This document shows positions 36,500 to 46,258 of a stretch of DNA of 64,000 bases, piece after piece. Both the position numbers and the translations under genes were made by a program. The stretch is from Paraprevotella clara YIT 11840. GTDB lineage: Bacteria; Bacteroidota; Bacteroidia; Bacteroidales; Bacteroidaceae. Each line of letters begins with the position of its first letter. The first letter of the stretch is position 1. The DNA lies in assembly GCF_000233955.1 (NCBI RefSeq), contig NZ_JH376628.1:22080-86079 (forward strand), in the 5' to 3' direction. Below the pieces are notes generated by a model. It saw only the letters and a program-made list of their open reading frames with translations, was not told where the DNA came from and did no database searches.

Positions 36500-37960
36500 C
36501 TACCGTTTGTCCATACCCGGAGAATAAGCCTTGGAAAAAGCATACAACCCCATGAACGTGAACAATCCGTTCAACATCAGCAACTCATATCCGAAACGAT
36601 AGCCGTAGACCGAAGCGGTCCAGATATCTAACAAGTAGCAACACACGGGTGCCGTGACACAAATCCACGGGACAGCCGCAGGCCACGGTTTGCGCCGGAT
36701 AAACATACCGAAAGCAAACAAACCCAACAACGGCCCGTAAGTGTAAGAAGCCACCACATAAATGGCATCGATGACACTGGAATCGTTTACGGCTTCAAAA
36801 CACAGGATAAAGCCGACAAAGAGCAAAGCTATCACTCCGTGTACCCTCTTTCTTACCGCCTCCGGACGGGCAAACCTCCGCTCCACGTCCAGAATGTCCA
36901 CACAAAAACTGGTAGTCAAGGCTGTCAGTGCGGAATCCGCACTGCTGAACGCCGCCGCGATAATACCGATAGTAAACAACACCAACACTTCATTCCCTAA
37001 ATAGCCTTCTGCACAAAACAAGGGCAGAATGTCGTCTCCCTTCACGGGCAAGGCTATGCCCTCGCGCGATGCCAAAGCCAACAGCAAGATGCCCATCCCC
37101 AGAAACAGCATATTCAGAGGAATGAACGAAAGACCGTACGAACACATGTCTTTCTGCGCATCACGCAGGTTCTTGCACGTGAGGTTCTTCTGCATCATGT
37201 CCTGATCCAATCCCGTCATGACAATCACAATGAAAACACCGCTGAAGAACTGTTTCACGAAATGCTGCCGTGAAGTCCAATCGTCCCACTCTATCCAACG
37301 GCCGTAAGGGCTTTCCGTTACATGCCGTATCGCCTCAGTTACCGTAAAATCATTCAAGCGACACAGTTGGTACAAAATCAATACCAATGCCGTTATCAGA
37401 CATAAAGTCTGCAAAGCGTCGGTCCACACCAACGACTTTATGCCTCCCCTGAAAGTGTACAGCCAAATCAGGAAAACCGTTCCGGCCGCCGTAATCTCGA
37501 ACGGAACGCCCATGCTTCCGAACACATAATTTTGCAAAATCAGGCACACTAAATACAACCGGGCAGCGGCTCCCAACATTTTAGACAACAAGAAAAAAGA
37601 AGCTCCGGTGCGATAGGCCGTCTTGCCGAACCGGACATCCAGATAAGTATAAATAGAGGTCAGGTTCAGCTTATAATACAAAGGCAACAATACGAAAGCC
37701 ACTACGAGATACCCAAAAAAGAAACCTACACACATCTGCATGTAGGTCATATCCACATCCCGTACCATTCCCGGTACCGACACGAAACTCACGCCCGACA
37801 ACGAAGCTCCTATCATGCCGAACGCCACGACCCACCAAGGCGACCGTCTGTTGCCCCGGAAAAACGTATCGTTGTCCCCCGCCCCACCGGCCTTACGGGA
37901 GACGGCAAACAGCAGAAGGAAATAAAGAGCCGTTGTCAGTATGATATAAAATGCACTCAT
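36500..37960 (-). CDS. Sodium:solute symporter (SSS family)
   Basis: 486 residues, about 13 membrane helices. SSS features: start SAFYIILTTALYFLLL, GASLSGVSFVSVPG (sodium-site helix), RFGKTAYRTGA, GGIKSLVWTDALQ, and AFSSADSALTALTTSF (second sodium-site region). Imports a solute with sodium. The solute cannot be told; no catabolic genes adjoin. It lies 54 bases upstream (in minus direction) of nothing recognised as partner; the PurF-like gene ends 54 bases before its start. Confidence 0.85.
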   Translation of the reverse strand: MSAFYIILTTALYFLLLFAVSRKAGGAGDNDTFFRGNRRSPWWVVAFGMIGASLSGVSFVSVPGMVRDVDMTYMQMCVGFFFGYLVVAFVLLPLYYKLNLTSIYTYLDVRFGKTAYRTGASFFLLSKMLGAAARLYLVCLILQNYVFGSMGVPFEITAAGTVFLIWLYTFRGGIKSLVWTDALQTLCLITALVLILYQLCRLNDFTVTEAIRHVTESPYGRWIEWDDWTSRQHFVKQFFSGVFIVIVMTGLDQDMMQKNLTCKNLRDAQKDMCSYGLSFIPLNMLFLGMGILLLALASREGIALPVKGDDILPLFCAEGYLGNEVLVLFTIGIIAAAFSSADSALTALTTSFCVDILDVERRFARPEAVRKRVHGVIALLFVGFILCFEAVNDSSVIDAIYVVASYTYGPLLGLFAFGMFIRRKPWPAAVPWICVTAPVCCYLLDIWTASVYGYRFGYELLMLNGLFTFMGLYAFSKAYSPGMDKR

Positions 37961-38014
37961 ACGGCTCTTCTGCTTACGGTACCACGTTCATCCGTCGTCC
38001 CCGGAGGACAAGCG

Positions 38015-39448
38015 CTATTCATCCGTATTATCCTCTTCCAAGGTAAAGCGGCTGCTCCCGTCGAAACAATGCGTACATACCTGACATTTAGGCAAGCCTA
38101 TGGCTTCTATCAGGTCTTCCAGCGTGTTGAACTTCAAGGAGGAGAGGTTCAGGCGTTCGGCTATCGTATCCACCATACGTTGGTATTCCGGCGACCCCGT
38201 CTGCGCGTATTTCTCCAAGTTCTTGTTCTCATCCCCCTCGAACTCCTTGATCAGCCGACGCGTAATCAACTCCATATCGCTTTTCGACGAAGTGAAATTG
38301 ATAAACGGGCAACCGTAAATCAACGGAGGGCAAGCGATACGCATGTGCACCTCTTTGGCTCCATAGTCGAATAAGATTTTCGTATTGTCGCGCAGTTGCG
38401 TCCCCCTCACGATGGAATCATCGCAGAAAAGCACGCGCTTGTCTTTCAGCATGTCGCGGTTGGCTATCAGTTTCATCTTGGCCACCAAGGAACGCATCTC
38501 CTGATTGCTCGGCGTGAAGCTCCGGGGCCATGTAGGAGTGTACTTGGAGATGGCACGCTGATAGGGCACTCCCTTTCCTGCCGCATACCCCAAAGCCATA
38601 CCGATACCGGAATCCGGTATACCACAGGCACAATCCACTTCCGCCCGGTCTCGCTCTCCCATCTTCTTGCCGCAGGCAAAACGGAACTCTTCCACGTTCT
38701 TACCCTCATAGCAGGACGTGGGGAAACCGTAATACACCCAAAGGAAGGAACAGACTTGCATGCGCTTGTGCGGACGGCGCAAACACTCCATCCCCTCGGC
38801 CTGCAACCGGACAATCTCGCCGGGACCAAGATAATACACGGTCTCGTAATCCAGATTGGGAAATGCCGTAGACTCCCCGGTTACGGCATACGCTCCTTCT
38901 TTCTTACCGACTACGACCGGCGTGCGCCCCCAACTGTCTCTTGCAGCTATAATGCCATCTTCCGTCAGCAACAACAAGGAACAAGACCCTTTGATTTCCT
39001 TATACATGTGTTCGATGCCTTCCACGAAAGTCTGTCCTTGGTTAATAAGCAAAGCTATCAGTTCCGTAGGATTAATCTTACCCGAACTGAACTCCGAGAA
39101 ATGCATGCCCTGCTCCAGAAGCTTTGCGGCCAGGTCTTCCGCATTATTGATTTTCGCTACCGTCACGATCGCAAAACGCCCCAAATGCGAATTCATCAAC
39201 AAAGGCTGTGCATCCGTATCACTGATGATACCGACACCGGCATTCCCTTTAAACTGCCCTAACTCGTCCTCAAACTTCGTCCGGAAATAAGTACTCTCCA
39301 AATTATGTATCGAGCGGATGAAACCATGCTCTTTACTATAAGTGGCCAATCCGCCACGCCGCGTACCTAAATGAGAATTATAATCTGTGCCGTAAAACAA
39401 ATCGGCCACGCACTGCGTCTTTGAGATGACGCCGAAAAAACCGCCCAT
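38015..39448 (-). CDS. PurF-like phosphoribosyltransferase lacking catalytic Cys
   Basis: 477 residues from ATG 39446-39448. Class II glutamine amidotransferase domain followed by a PRPP-binding domain with VLFCDDSIVRGTQL intact at about 338-351. But the N-terminus reads MGGFFGVIS where true PurF has M-C-G: the cysteine that attacks glutamine is Gly, and the HRGQ motif is HLGTRRGG. Cysteines in CACGIPDSG, CPPLIYGCPF and CQVCTHCF may bind a metal cluster. This form is, as far as I recall, widespread in Bacteroidales alongside a normal PurF. It may use ammonia or have another job. Confidence 0.8.
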   Translation of the reverse strand: MGGFFGVISKTQCVADLFYGTDYNSHLGTRRGGLATYSKEHGFIRSIHNLESTYFRTKFEDELGQFKGNAGVGIISDTDAQPLLMNSHLGRFAIVTVAKINNAEDLAAKLLEQGMHFSEFSSGKINPTELIALLINQGQTFVEGIEHMYKEIKGSCSLLLLTEDGIIAARDSWGRTPVVVGKKEGAYAVTGESTAFPNLDYETVYYLGPGEIVRLQAEGMECLRRPHKRMQVCSFLWVYYGFPTSCYEGKNVEEFRFACGKKMGERDRAEVDCACGIPDSGIGMALGYAAGKGVPYQRAISKYTPTWPRSFTPSNQEMRSLVAKMKLIANRDMLKDKRVLFCDDSIVRGTQLRDNTKILFDYGAKEVHMRIACPPLIYGCPFINFTSSKSDMELITRRLIKEFEGDENKNLEKYAQTGSPEYQRMVDTIAERLNLSSLKFNTLEDLIEAIGLPKCQVCTHCFDGSSRFTLEEDNTDE

Positions 39449-39474
39449 AAATATCGTGTATGTGAATTTGGGCA

Positions 39475-39527
39475 CAAAATTAAGAAAAAACAGCGATACA
39501 CAATATCCATTTTTATTATTATCTTTG
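39475..39527. promoter_or_regulatory. Divergent -7 boxes
   Basis: Minus strand TAATTTTG (39475-39482) for the PurF-like gene, and plus strand TATCTTTG (39520-39527) for the DUF5686 gene. The minus box lies 27 bases before the ATG at 39448, supporting that start over the longer frame. Confidence 0.55.
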
Positions 39528-39554
39528 CCAGTATCACTTTGAAAACCGATAAAC

Positions 39555-41735
39555 GTGAGTTTCATACGATATATATTGTGGGGATGCATGCTGTCCTTTC
39601 CTCTGGTGATGCAAGCGCGCTTGGAAGCCGCCGACTCCATCATCAGTCGGATGCACCATGCCGCTTCACAATATATGGACTTCATCCACGAATACCGCGC
39701 AGAGTTATACATCAAAGCCCAACTGGATATCATCAAGAAAAACCGGGGATTCCGTTTCATTCCGGGATTGTTCAGAACTCCGAAAGACGCCAACCGTTTT
39801 ATCGTAGAGACATACAGCGACCTGCACTACACCGCTCCCAACATATACGACCAGAAAATCAAGGCTTATACCGGCACGTTGGGCGAGGCTCGTGAAATAC
39901 CGGGCATTACGGATTATTTCAACGTCAATATCTATGCCCCTTACCTGATGGGACAACGCCTGCTCTCCCCTTTGGCTCCCAACAGCAATAAATACTACCG
40001 CTACGCCATCGACTCCGTGTCGTGCGACCGGCAACAACGCATCGAATACCACATTCGTTTTATCCCCCGTAACAAAAGCTTCCAGTTATTGGACGGAAGA
40101 ATGACGATTACGGAAGGAGTATGGAGCGTACGCGAGATTTCATTCAAAGGACAAGCCGATTTGTTGCTTTTCGATTGCCGCATCACCATGGGAGACATCG
40201 GTACCGACACGGAATATCTGCCGGTGAAAAACGACATCAACGCATCGTTTGCCTTTGCTTTCAATATCATGGAAGGATATTACGAATCCAGCCTGACTTA
40301 TAAGGAAATACATCACCGTCGCAACACACCGGAAGACAGCATTTCCAAACCGAACTACAACCTCACCGCATCTTTTTCCCTACAATGCGACCGTCAGGCC
40401 TATACAAAGGACTTTGCCCGTTTCGACTCTCTGCGGCCCACTCCTTTGAACAACTCCGAACTGTATATATATAAAAGGTACAAGGCACGGATGGATTCCA
40501 TGAAATACATACAGAAAGAAACGACCCAGCCTTTCAAGAAAAACATCTGGGGCTCGGTGGGCGACTTCTTCCTGACCGATAGCGACTGGAAACTAAGCAA
40601 CAATGCCACGTTGCAAAACTCTCCCTTCATCAATCCGCTGATGTTCAGTTACAGCAAAACGACCGGCATCGCCTACCGGCAAGATTTGAAATTCAACACC
40701 ACATTCCGAAACAGCCAATCCCTTCACGTCGGGACACGCTTAGGATATAACTTCACTCACAACGAATTTTATTGGAATGTAGGTGCCGAATACCAATATT
40801 GGCCGGAACACATGGGAACGGTAAAAGTCAACGTCGGAAACGGCAACCGCATCGGGAACAGCCGCATTATCGATGAACTCAAAAAGATTCCGTCGGACAG
40901 CATCATCGACTTCGACAAACTGAACCTGGACCTTTTCAAAGACTTGAATTTTGAAATCAGCAACCACCTCGAAATCACCAACGGCCTGTCCGTAGGACTG
41001 GGATTCATGTTCCATCGCCGTACACCGGCCGAGCATCCTGAAGAAAGTTTCCGACAGGTGGAACTTCCGGAAAACGTGGCAGAAGGCTTACAGGCCAACA
41101 TACGGCCGCAGTATAACAGTTTCGCACCGCGCATTCGGGTGGAATGGACTCCCGGCCAATACTATTACATGAACGGCCGGCAGAAAATCAACCTGAAGTC
41201 CCGTTTCCCGACTTTCATCGTGGACTACGAGCGTGGACTCAGGAACATATTCAAAAGTACAGGCGTTTATGAACGCATTGAATTCGACATGCAACACCAC
41301 ATCCGTACGGGCCTCCTCTCCAACCTGTATTACCGTATCGGAATGGGACTGTTCACCAATCAGGAAGAAACTTATTTCGTAGATTTCGTCAACTTCCGCA
41401 AAAGTAACCTCCCCGAAGGATGGAACGACGAAATCGGAGGAGTATTCCAAGCTTTAAACGGCCGATGGTATAACGCATCTCCCTACTACGTCAGAGGACA
41501 CATCTCTTACGAAGCCCCGTTTCTTGTGCTACGCCATCTTATCAAATATACCAACCATGTACAAAACGAACGTTTATACCTCAACATGCTCACCATGGAC
41601 CATTTAGGGCCTTACTTCGAATTGGGTTACGGTATCGGAACCTTTGTGTTCGACATGGGACTGTTCCTCTCTCTGGAAAACTTCAAACAAATAGGCTTCG
41701 GATATAAAATTACCTTCGAACTGTTCAGTAAATAA
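39555..41735 (+). CDS. DUF5686-family outer-membrane protein
   Basis: 726 residues, GTG start at 39555 (next ATG at 39588) with a signal peptide (CMLSFPLVMQA). N-terminal helical part, then a large beta-barrel: alternating strands from about residue 200 to the end, closing with FGYKITFELFSK, a C-terminal aromatic-type strand. DUF5686 proteins are Bacteroidetes outer-membrane barrels, some next to a carboxypeptidase-like plug domain, which is absent here. Role unknown. Confidence 0.8.
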   Translation: MSFIRYILWGCMLSFPLVMQARLEAADSIISRMHHAASQYMDFIHEYRAELYIKAQLDIIKKNRGFRFIPGLFRTPKDANRFIVETYSDLHYTAPNIYDQKIKAYTGTLGEAREIPGITDYFNVNIYAPYLMGQRLLSPLAPNSNKYYRYAIDSVSCDRQQRIEYHIRFIPRNKSFQLLDGRMTITEGVWSVREISFKGQADLLLFDCRITMGDIGTDTEYLPVKNDINASFAFAFNIMEGYYESSLTYKEIHHRRNTPEDSISKPNYNLTASFSLQCDRQAYTKDFARFDSLRPTPLNNSELYIYKRYKARMDSMKYIQKETTQPFKKNIWGSVGDFFLTDSDWKLSNNATLQNSPFINPLMFSYSKTTGIAYRQDLKFNTTFRNSQSLHVGTRLGYNFTHNEFYWNVGAEYQYWPEHMGTVKVNVGNGNRIGNSRIIDELKKIPSDSIIDFDKLNLDLFKDLNFEISNHLEITNGLSVGLGFMFHRRTPAEHPEESFRQVELPENVAEGLQANIRPQYNSFAPRIRVEWTPGQYYYMNGRQKINLKSRFPTFIVDYERGLRNIFKSTGVYERIEFDMQHHIRTGLLSNLYYRIGMGLFTNQEETYFVDFVNFRKSNLPEGWNDEIGGVFQALNGRWYNASPYYVRGHISYEAPFLVLRHLIKYTNHVQNERLYLNMLTMDHLGPYFELGYGIGTFVFDMGLFLSLENFKQIGFGYKITFELFSK

Positions 41736-41748
41736 TAACCGGAAGTCC

Positions 41749-43365
41749 CTACTTCTTTATCATTTTCCCGAACGGAGTGATATACATGCCTTCAGGCCAT
41801 TCCTCCGGAATATGTCCACCGGGACAAATCTCTCCCCTCTTTATGCCATCCGTTCCATAAACCGGCAAAAGGCAGCCGCCCATCCGAGTCTCTATCCCCT
41901 CCGTCCCGGCAGGCAACTCATTTTCAATCAAACGCACAGAGTGAAAAGCGGTTCCGGTATACACCAAATACCCTCTACCGGGTGCCACCCAGCTTCCAGC
42001 AGCAGCCCGCACAAAACGTGTACCGCTGTCATCCAACAGAAATACGGTCTTCCCGTCATCTTTAATATCATACCGACCGAACACGGCATAAAAACCGTCC
42101 GTTGTTTCTACATCACTCTCCTGAGGTTGCACGACCGTGTCCTCTCCATAAAAGCAGACTACGGATTCACGAGGTTCCGAAGGTCTCCAAAGATACGGCA
42201 TTCCGGCTTGCCAAGCCTCATCGGCTTCCATTTCCCGGAATACGGCTCCGTCACCGGTTATCTCTTCAAAACAAAGGCGTTCCGATGTTATGGTTTCTCC
42301 ATCCGCATCTTCCCAGGCCACTTTCTTCACGGCATACGGCAAACCTACAGTCAGCCACCCTCCATCATTCTCCGCCTTCCTGTACCACACGATTCCCGTT
42401 TCTTCCGGTACCGTGAAGGTATATTTAGGTCCTAAGGTACAACTGTCACACCCCACCATCCGAGTCACAGCATTTCCTTGTATGCCCTCATCCTTCCGGT
42501 CGATTTCAACTACGTTGGACCATCCTTCCGGCAAACGTCCGGCCTCTCCCTTACGCACGTAGGTCCAGACATATCCTTTGGGCATCTTCCCGTCGCCCAC
42601 CATACTTTTCCCTTGTGGTAGGGCTATTTCGGTAAAATCTATCCGTCGGGCTTGAGCATAATCCAATGCAAACAAAGAATCAGCCAACCAGTCTCCTTTG
42701 AAAGTCCAATCACCGTCTTCTCTTCTTTCCGATGTTGGTGATTGCACCTCCTTATAGATAAATAAGGAATCACCTACATCCTGTTCGCATAACTTAAAAG
42801 AAACACCCCCAACAGGCATCAGGCCGAATTGTTTTTTAGAAGAAACAGACGTAAAAATGTCCTCTTTCGTATATAAGGGCGTTTTTGACAAACGAGCTGA
42901 GGCTGACGGAATGATTTCAAACCTATTACTATATTTATTATTGGGCTTAGCAGGCAAACGAGTCAATTCCTCATCTGTCAAAGTCAATAAAGAAGCATAT
43001 TCTTGCACACGCCCGGTAGTATAGGCTAACCATGCATCCAAAACTATATCACGAAACGCATAAGCCTTCCCTTCTACCGACATTTCAAAAATAGCCGTTC
43101 CGCCGTCATTGATATGGATTCTTCCGTTTCTGTCCAATGCAAGCTTGCGTGCAGCGCGGTTTTTCTTCCCCGTACCGGTTTTATCCTGCGATGCCATCAC
43201 GTACAACGAGTCTGGATGTGCCGCACAATATCCGGCCAATACATAATGCGCACCGTCCTCCAGTTCACGAACATTCTTTATACGCCTGAAGGTTTGTGCT
43301 GAAACGACTTCTCCTCCTAAACCCAACAGGAGAATACAACTATATAAAAAACATCTGACTTCCAT
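41749..43365 (-). CDS. Secreted protein with Bacteroidales-type C-terminal tail
   Basis: 538 residues from ATG 43363-43365; a longer frame overlaps the upstream gene and is less likely. Signal peptide MEVRCFLYSCILLLGLGG ... VSAQ. Body beta-rich, unrecognised. The end (LLPVYGTDGIKRGEI ... GMYITPFGKMIKK) has the form of the conserved C-terminal sorting-type tail (G-x-x-I/K ... G-x-Y-I ... K), also seen in the large paralogs at 55-62 kb. Seven bases after the DUF6359 lipoprotein gene, so co-transcribed. Confidence 0.7.
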   Translation of the reverse strand: MEVRCFLYSCILLLGLGGEVVSAQTFRRIKNVRELEDGAHYVLAGYCAAHPDSLYVMASQDKTGTGKKNRAARKLALDRNGRIHINDGGTAIFEMSVEGKAYAFRDIVLDAWLAYTTGRVQEYASLLTLTDEELTRLPAKPNNKYSNRFEIIPSASARLSKTPLYTKEDIFTSVSSKKQFGLMPVGGVSFKLCEQDVGDSLFIYKEVQSPTSERREDGDWTFKGDWLADSLFALDYAQARRIDFTEIALPQGKSMVGDGKMPKGYVWTYVRKGEAGRLPEGWSNVVEIDRKDEGIQGNAVTRMVGCDSCTLGPKYTFTVPEETGIVWYRKAENDGGWLTVGLPYAVKKVAWEDADGETITSERLCFEEITGDGAVFREMEADEAWQAGMPYLWRPSEPRESVVCFYGEDTVVQPQESDVETTDGFYAVFGRYDIKDDGKTVFLLDDSGTRFVRAAAGSWVAPGRGYLVYTGTAFHSVRLIENELPAGTEGIETRMGGCLLPVYGTDGIKRGEICPGGHIPEEWPEGMYITPFGKMIKK

Positions 43366-43372
43366 GGTGTTA

Positions 43373-44173
43373 TCATTTATGTCCAATCGACCGACCACCT
43401 TCTATATGTCCCGGCTGTGAGTCTATAATTATCGTATCTTTCTGAATCGGTCCCGGTTCCGGATCTGGGTCGGGAGTAGGTTCCGGTTCTTCGGGTTCTT
43501 CGGGCTTTTCTGGTTTTTCCGATTCTTCAGGTCCTTCTGGCTCCTCCGGTTCTTCGGGTTCCGGCTCCGGCTCTTCCACGTCCCCGCCATTCGTCAGCCA
43601 CTCATGATAAGCCACGTTTTTCAGTCCGACCACTTTGAAATAAGTCTTCACCAATCCCAACAAACCTATCCGACGCCCCAAGACCTCCGGATTATCCACA
43701 AGATTGGCTTCTTCCCGCACATCCGTACCCTTTTTAAGCTCTATCGGCATGCAACGCGAAGCATCCCTTTCATCTTTCGAATCCGCTATCAGAAGATTCG
43801 TATTTACGCCGGCAGCCCGTATCTCGTCAATCGTAAACAGAGCATTCTTCATCGTAGCGTCACACGCCCCTACGATATACCCCACGACCATTTCCTCATA
43901 ATCCGTATCCAAGTCTACCCCTTCATACTCCGACAATATCCCGGCTACCGTCCAGGCTCCCTCATACTCAGGCGGCAGAGGAACCTCGTCTTCCGCTTCG
44001 TCTGCCCCTCCCGGTTCATGGCCTTCATTCCCCGGCTTATCGCCCGTTTGCCCGGATTGTTCCGTATCCTCCCCCTCTTCCGAAGGTAAATCCACTTTCT
44101 GACAGGCTGCAAATCCTCCGACCAGACACAGCCCGCACAGCATCCTCACGAGAAACTTATATCCTGCCTGCAT
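43373..44173 (-). CDS. DUF6359-type lipoprotein with Pro-Glu tail
   Basis: 266 residues. Lipobox LVGGFAAC with Cys at 24. An acidic linker, then WTVAGILSEYEGVDLDTDY ... MVVGYIVGACDATMKNALF, which matches the DUF6359 (OB-fold-like) pattern, to about 200. Residues 205-245 are a Glu-Pro repeat linker. Surface or periplasmic. Precedes the secreted 538-residue protein in the same operon. Confidence 0.75.
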   Translation of the reverse strand: MQAGYKFLVRMLCGLCLVGGFAACQKVDLPSEEGEDTEQSGQTGDKPGNEGHEPGGADEAEDEVPLPPEYEGAWTVAGILSEYEGVDLDTDYEEMVVGYIVGACDATMKNALFTIDEIRAAGVNTNLLIADSKDERDASRCMPIELKKGTDVREEANLVDNPEVLGRRIGLLGLVKTYFKVVGLKNVAYHEWLTNGGDVEEPEPEPEEPEEPEGPEESEKPEKPEEPEEPEPTPDPDPEPGPIQKDTIIIDSQPGHIEGGRSIGHK

Positions 44174-44179
44174 ATCATT

Positions 44180-44323
44180 CTATTCTTCGGTCAACGTCTC
44201 TTTCAGACGTTTGAACTTATTTTTCATATCGTGCGAATAATACAAATTATCCCACCATGCCCATATAAACACCAGCAAGTCAAAAATCAACCAGCCGACC
44301 AAAACCCAATGACAAGTCTCCAT
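44180..44323 (-). CDS. Small one-helix membrane protein
   Basis: 47 residues from ATG 44321-44323, chosen because the -7 box TATATTTG at 44355-44362 would lie inside the longer frame. One hydrophobic segment (WVLVGWLIFDLLVFIWAW), then a basic amphipathic tail (KNKFKRLKETLTEE). Unknown function. Seven bases upstream of the lipoprotein gene. Confidence 0.55.
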   Translation of the reverse strand: METCHWVLVGWLIFDLLVFIWAWWDNLYYSHDMKNKFKRLKETLTEE

Positions 44324-44354
44324 GATGTAATCATTTAAATATTTTTCATCCTTG

Positions 44355-44411
44355 CAAATATACGATTTTATCCTAAAGTCCGCTACCTTTCGATAAAAAA
44401 AACTATCTTTG
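44355..44411. promoter_or_regulatory. Divergent -7 boxes
   Basis: Minus TATATTTG (44355-44362) for the small membrane/lipoprotein operon; plus TATCTTTG (44404-44411) for rfbC, whose ATG is at 44437. Confidence 0.55.
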
Positions 44412-44436
44412 CACACAATAAAGTTTACTATTTATT

Positions 44437-45009
44437 ATGGAAGTCATTCAAACCGCCATCGAAGGCGTAGTGATTATCGAACCTCGGTTGTTCAACGATG
44501 CAAGAGGCTATTTTTTCGAATCTTTCTCACAACGGGATTTCGACCGGTTAGTCCGCACCGTACATTTCGTACAAGACAATGAAAGTAAGAGCAGTTACGG
44601 CGTACTGCGCGGTCTTCATTTTCAAAAACCGCCATACGCACAAAGCAAGCTGGTACGCGTCATCAAAGGTGCCGTATTGGATGTGGCCGTGGATATCCGC
44701 AAAGGCTCGCCCACGTTCGGCCAGCACGTAGCCGTAGAGCTGACAGAAGAAAACCATCGCCAGTTCTTTATCCCCCGCGGTTTTGCCCACGGCTTCAGCG
44801 TGCTCTCGCCGGAAGTTATTTTCCAATATAAATGCGACAACTTTTATGCCCCGCAAAGCGAAGGAGCACTGGCATGGGACGACCCAGACCTCGACATCAA
44901 CTGGCGCATTCCTTCCGACAAAATCATCCTGTCGGAAAAGGACAAGCATCATCCTCGCCTGAAAGATGCCGAATGGTTGTTTGATTATTCAGAAAACTTA
45001 TATCAATAA
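44437..45009 (+). CDS. rfbC: dTDP-4-dehydrorhamnose 3,5-epimerase
   Basis: 190 residues. RmlC cupin with FFESFSQRDF, VRGLHFQ-type segment (GVLRGLHFQKPPYAQ; catalytic His), VLDVAVDIRKGSPTFGQ and IPRGFAHGF, then a Tyr-containing FQYKCDNFY. Converts dTDP-4-keto-6-deoxyglucose toward dTDP-L-rhamnose. Stop overlaps the next ATG at 45009. rfbA and rfbD are not in the window. Confidence 0.92.
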   Translation: MEVIQTAIEGVVIIEPRLFNDARGYFFESFSQRDFDRLVRTVHFVQDNESKSSYGVLRGLHFQKPPYAQSKLVRVIKGAVLDVAVDIRKGSPTFGQHVAVELTEENHRQFFIPRGFAHGFSVLSPEVIFQYKCDNFYAPQSEGALAWDDPDLDINWRIPSDKIILSEKDKHHPRLKDAEWLFDYSENLYQ

Positions 45010-45020
45010 TGCAGCACATC

Positions 45021-46163
45021 ATGGATTTTAAAAGAAATATCATCATTACCGGAGGAGCCGGCTTCATCGGCAGCCACGTGGTACGCCTTTTCGTCAACCA
45101 ATATCCGGACTACCATATTATCAACCTGGACAAGCTGACCTACGCCGGAAACTTGGCCAATCTGAAAGACATCGAAGACCGGCCGAACTATACTTTCGTC
45201 AAAGCGGACATTTGCGATTTCGACAAGATGAGCGAACTCATCCGGCAATACCATGTGGACGGCATCATCCATCTGGCCGCCGAAAGCCACGTGGACCGGA
45301 GCATCAAAGACCCTTTCACTTTCGCACGTACCAACGTCATGGGAACGCTCAGCCTGCTCCAAGCGGCCAAAGAGTATTGGGAATCCCTGCCGGAAGGCTA
45401 CGAGGGCAAACGCTTCTACCACATTTCGACCGACGAAGTGTACGGGGCATTGGAACTGACGCATCCCGAAGGCATCGAACCGCCCTTCACCACTACGGCC
45501 TCATCTTCGGAACATCACTTGGCATACGGCGAGGCTTTCTTCCTGGAAACCACGAAATATAACCCGCACAGTCCCTACTCCGCTTCCAAAGCCAGCAGCG
45601 ACCATTTCGTCCGTGCTTTCCACGACACCTACGGCATGCCGACCATCGTAACCAACTGTTCCAACAACTACGGTCCTTACCAATTCCCGGAAAAGTTGAT
45701 TCCGCTGTTCATCAACAATATCCGCCACCGCAAGCCCCTCCCGGTCTACGGCAAAGGGGAAAACGTGCGCGACTGGCTTTACGTCATCGACCACGCCCGT
45801 GCCATCGACGTAATCTTCCATAAGGGCAAGGTGGCAGAGACGTACAACATCGGCGGCTTCAACGAATGGAAGAACATTGACATCATCAAAGTCGTCATCC
45901 GTACGGTAGACCGGTTGCTCGGCCACCCGGAAGGCTATTCGCTCGACCTGATTACTTACGTGACCGACCGCAAGGGGCATGACTTACGCTACGCCATCGA
46001 CTCCACCAAACTGAAAGACGAACTGGGCTGGGAACCCAGCCTGCAATTCGAAGAAGGCATCGAGAAAACCGTCCGTTGGTATCTCGACAATCAGGAATGG
46101 ATGGACAACGTGACGAGCGGAGACTACCAGAAGTATTACGAAAACATGTACAAGGACCGGTAA
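45021..46163 (+). CDS. rfbB: dTDP-glucose 4,6-dehydratase
   Basis: 380 residues from ATG 45021 (ATG at 45009, overlapping the rfbC stop, is an alternative that adds MQHI). Extended SDR: IITGGAGFIGSHVV (NAD site), HLAAESHVDRS, HISTDEVYG, YSASKASSDHF (Y-x3-K) and NNYGPYQFPEKLIP. Makes dTDP-4-keto-6-deoxyglucose, the RfbC substrate. Followed by a strong terminator. Confidence 0.92.
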   Translation: MDFKRNIIITGGAGFIGSHVVRLFVNQYPDYHIINLDKLTYAGNLANLKDIEDRPNYTFVKADICDFDKMSELIRQYHVDGIIHLAAESHVDRSIKDPFTFARTNVMGTLSLLQAAKEYWESLPEGYEGKRFYHISTDEVYGALELTHPEGIEPPFTTTASSSEHHLAYGEAFFLETTKYNPHSPYSASKASSDHFVRAFHDTYGMPTIVTNCSNNYGPYQFPEKLIPLFINNIRHRKPLPVYGKGENVRDWLYVIDHARAIDVIFHKGKVAETYNIGGFNEWKNIDIIKVVIRTVDRLLGHPEGYSLDLITYVTDRKGHDLRYAIDSTKLKDELGWEPSLQFEEGIEKTVRWYLDNQEWMDNVTSGDYQKYYENMYKDR

Positions 46164-46190
46164 TCCGCCGTCCTGTCCACGAAGACATAC

Positions 46191-46221
46191 GCCCCCGGAA
46201 ACCTTTATAGTTTCCGGGGGC
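46191..46221 (+). terminator. Rho-independent terminator after rfbB
   Basis: Perfect 12-base GC-rich arms (46191-46202 and 46210-46221), 7-base loop, followed a few bases later by a run of T. May also end the fkp transcript from the other side. Confidence 0.85.
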
Positions 46222-46258
46222 GCACGTTTTTCTATCGGCAAGAAAGAAAGGATAAACC

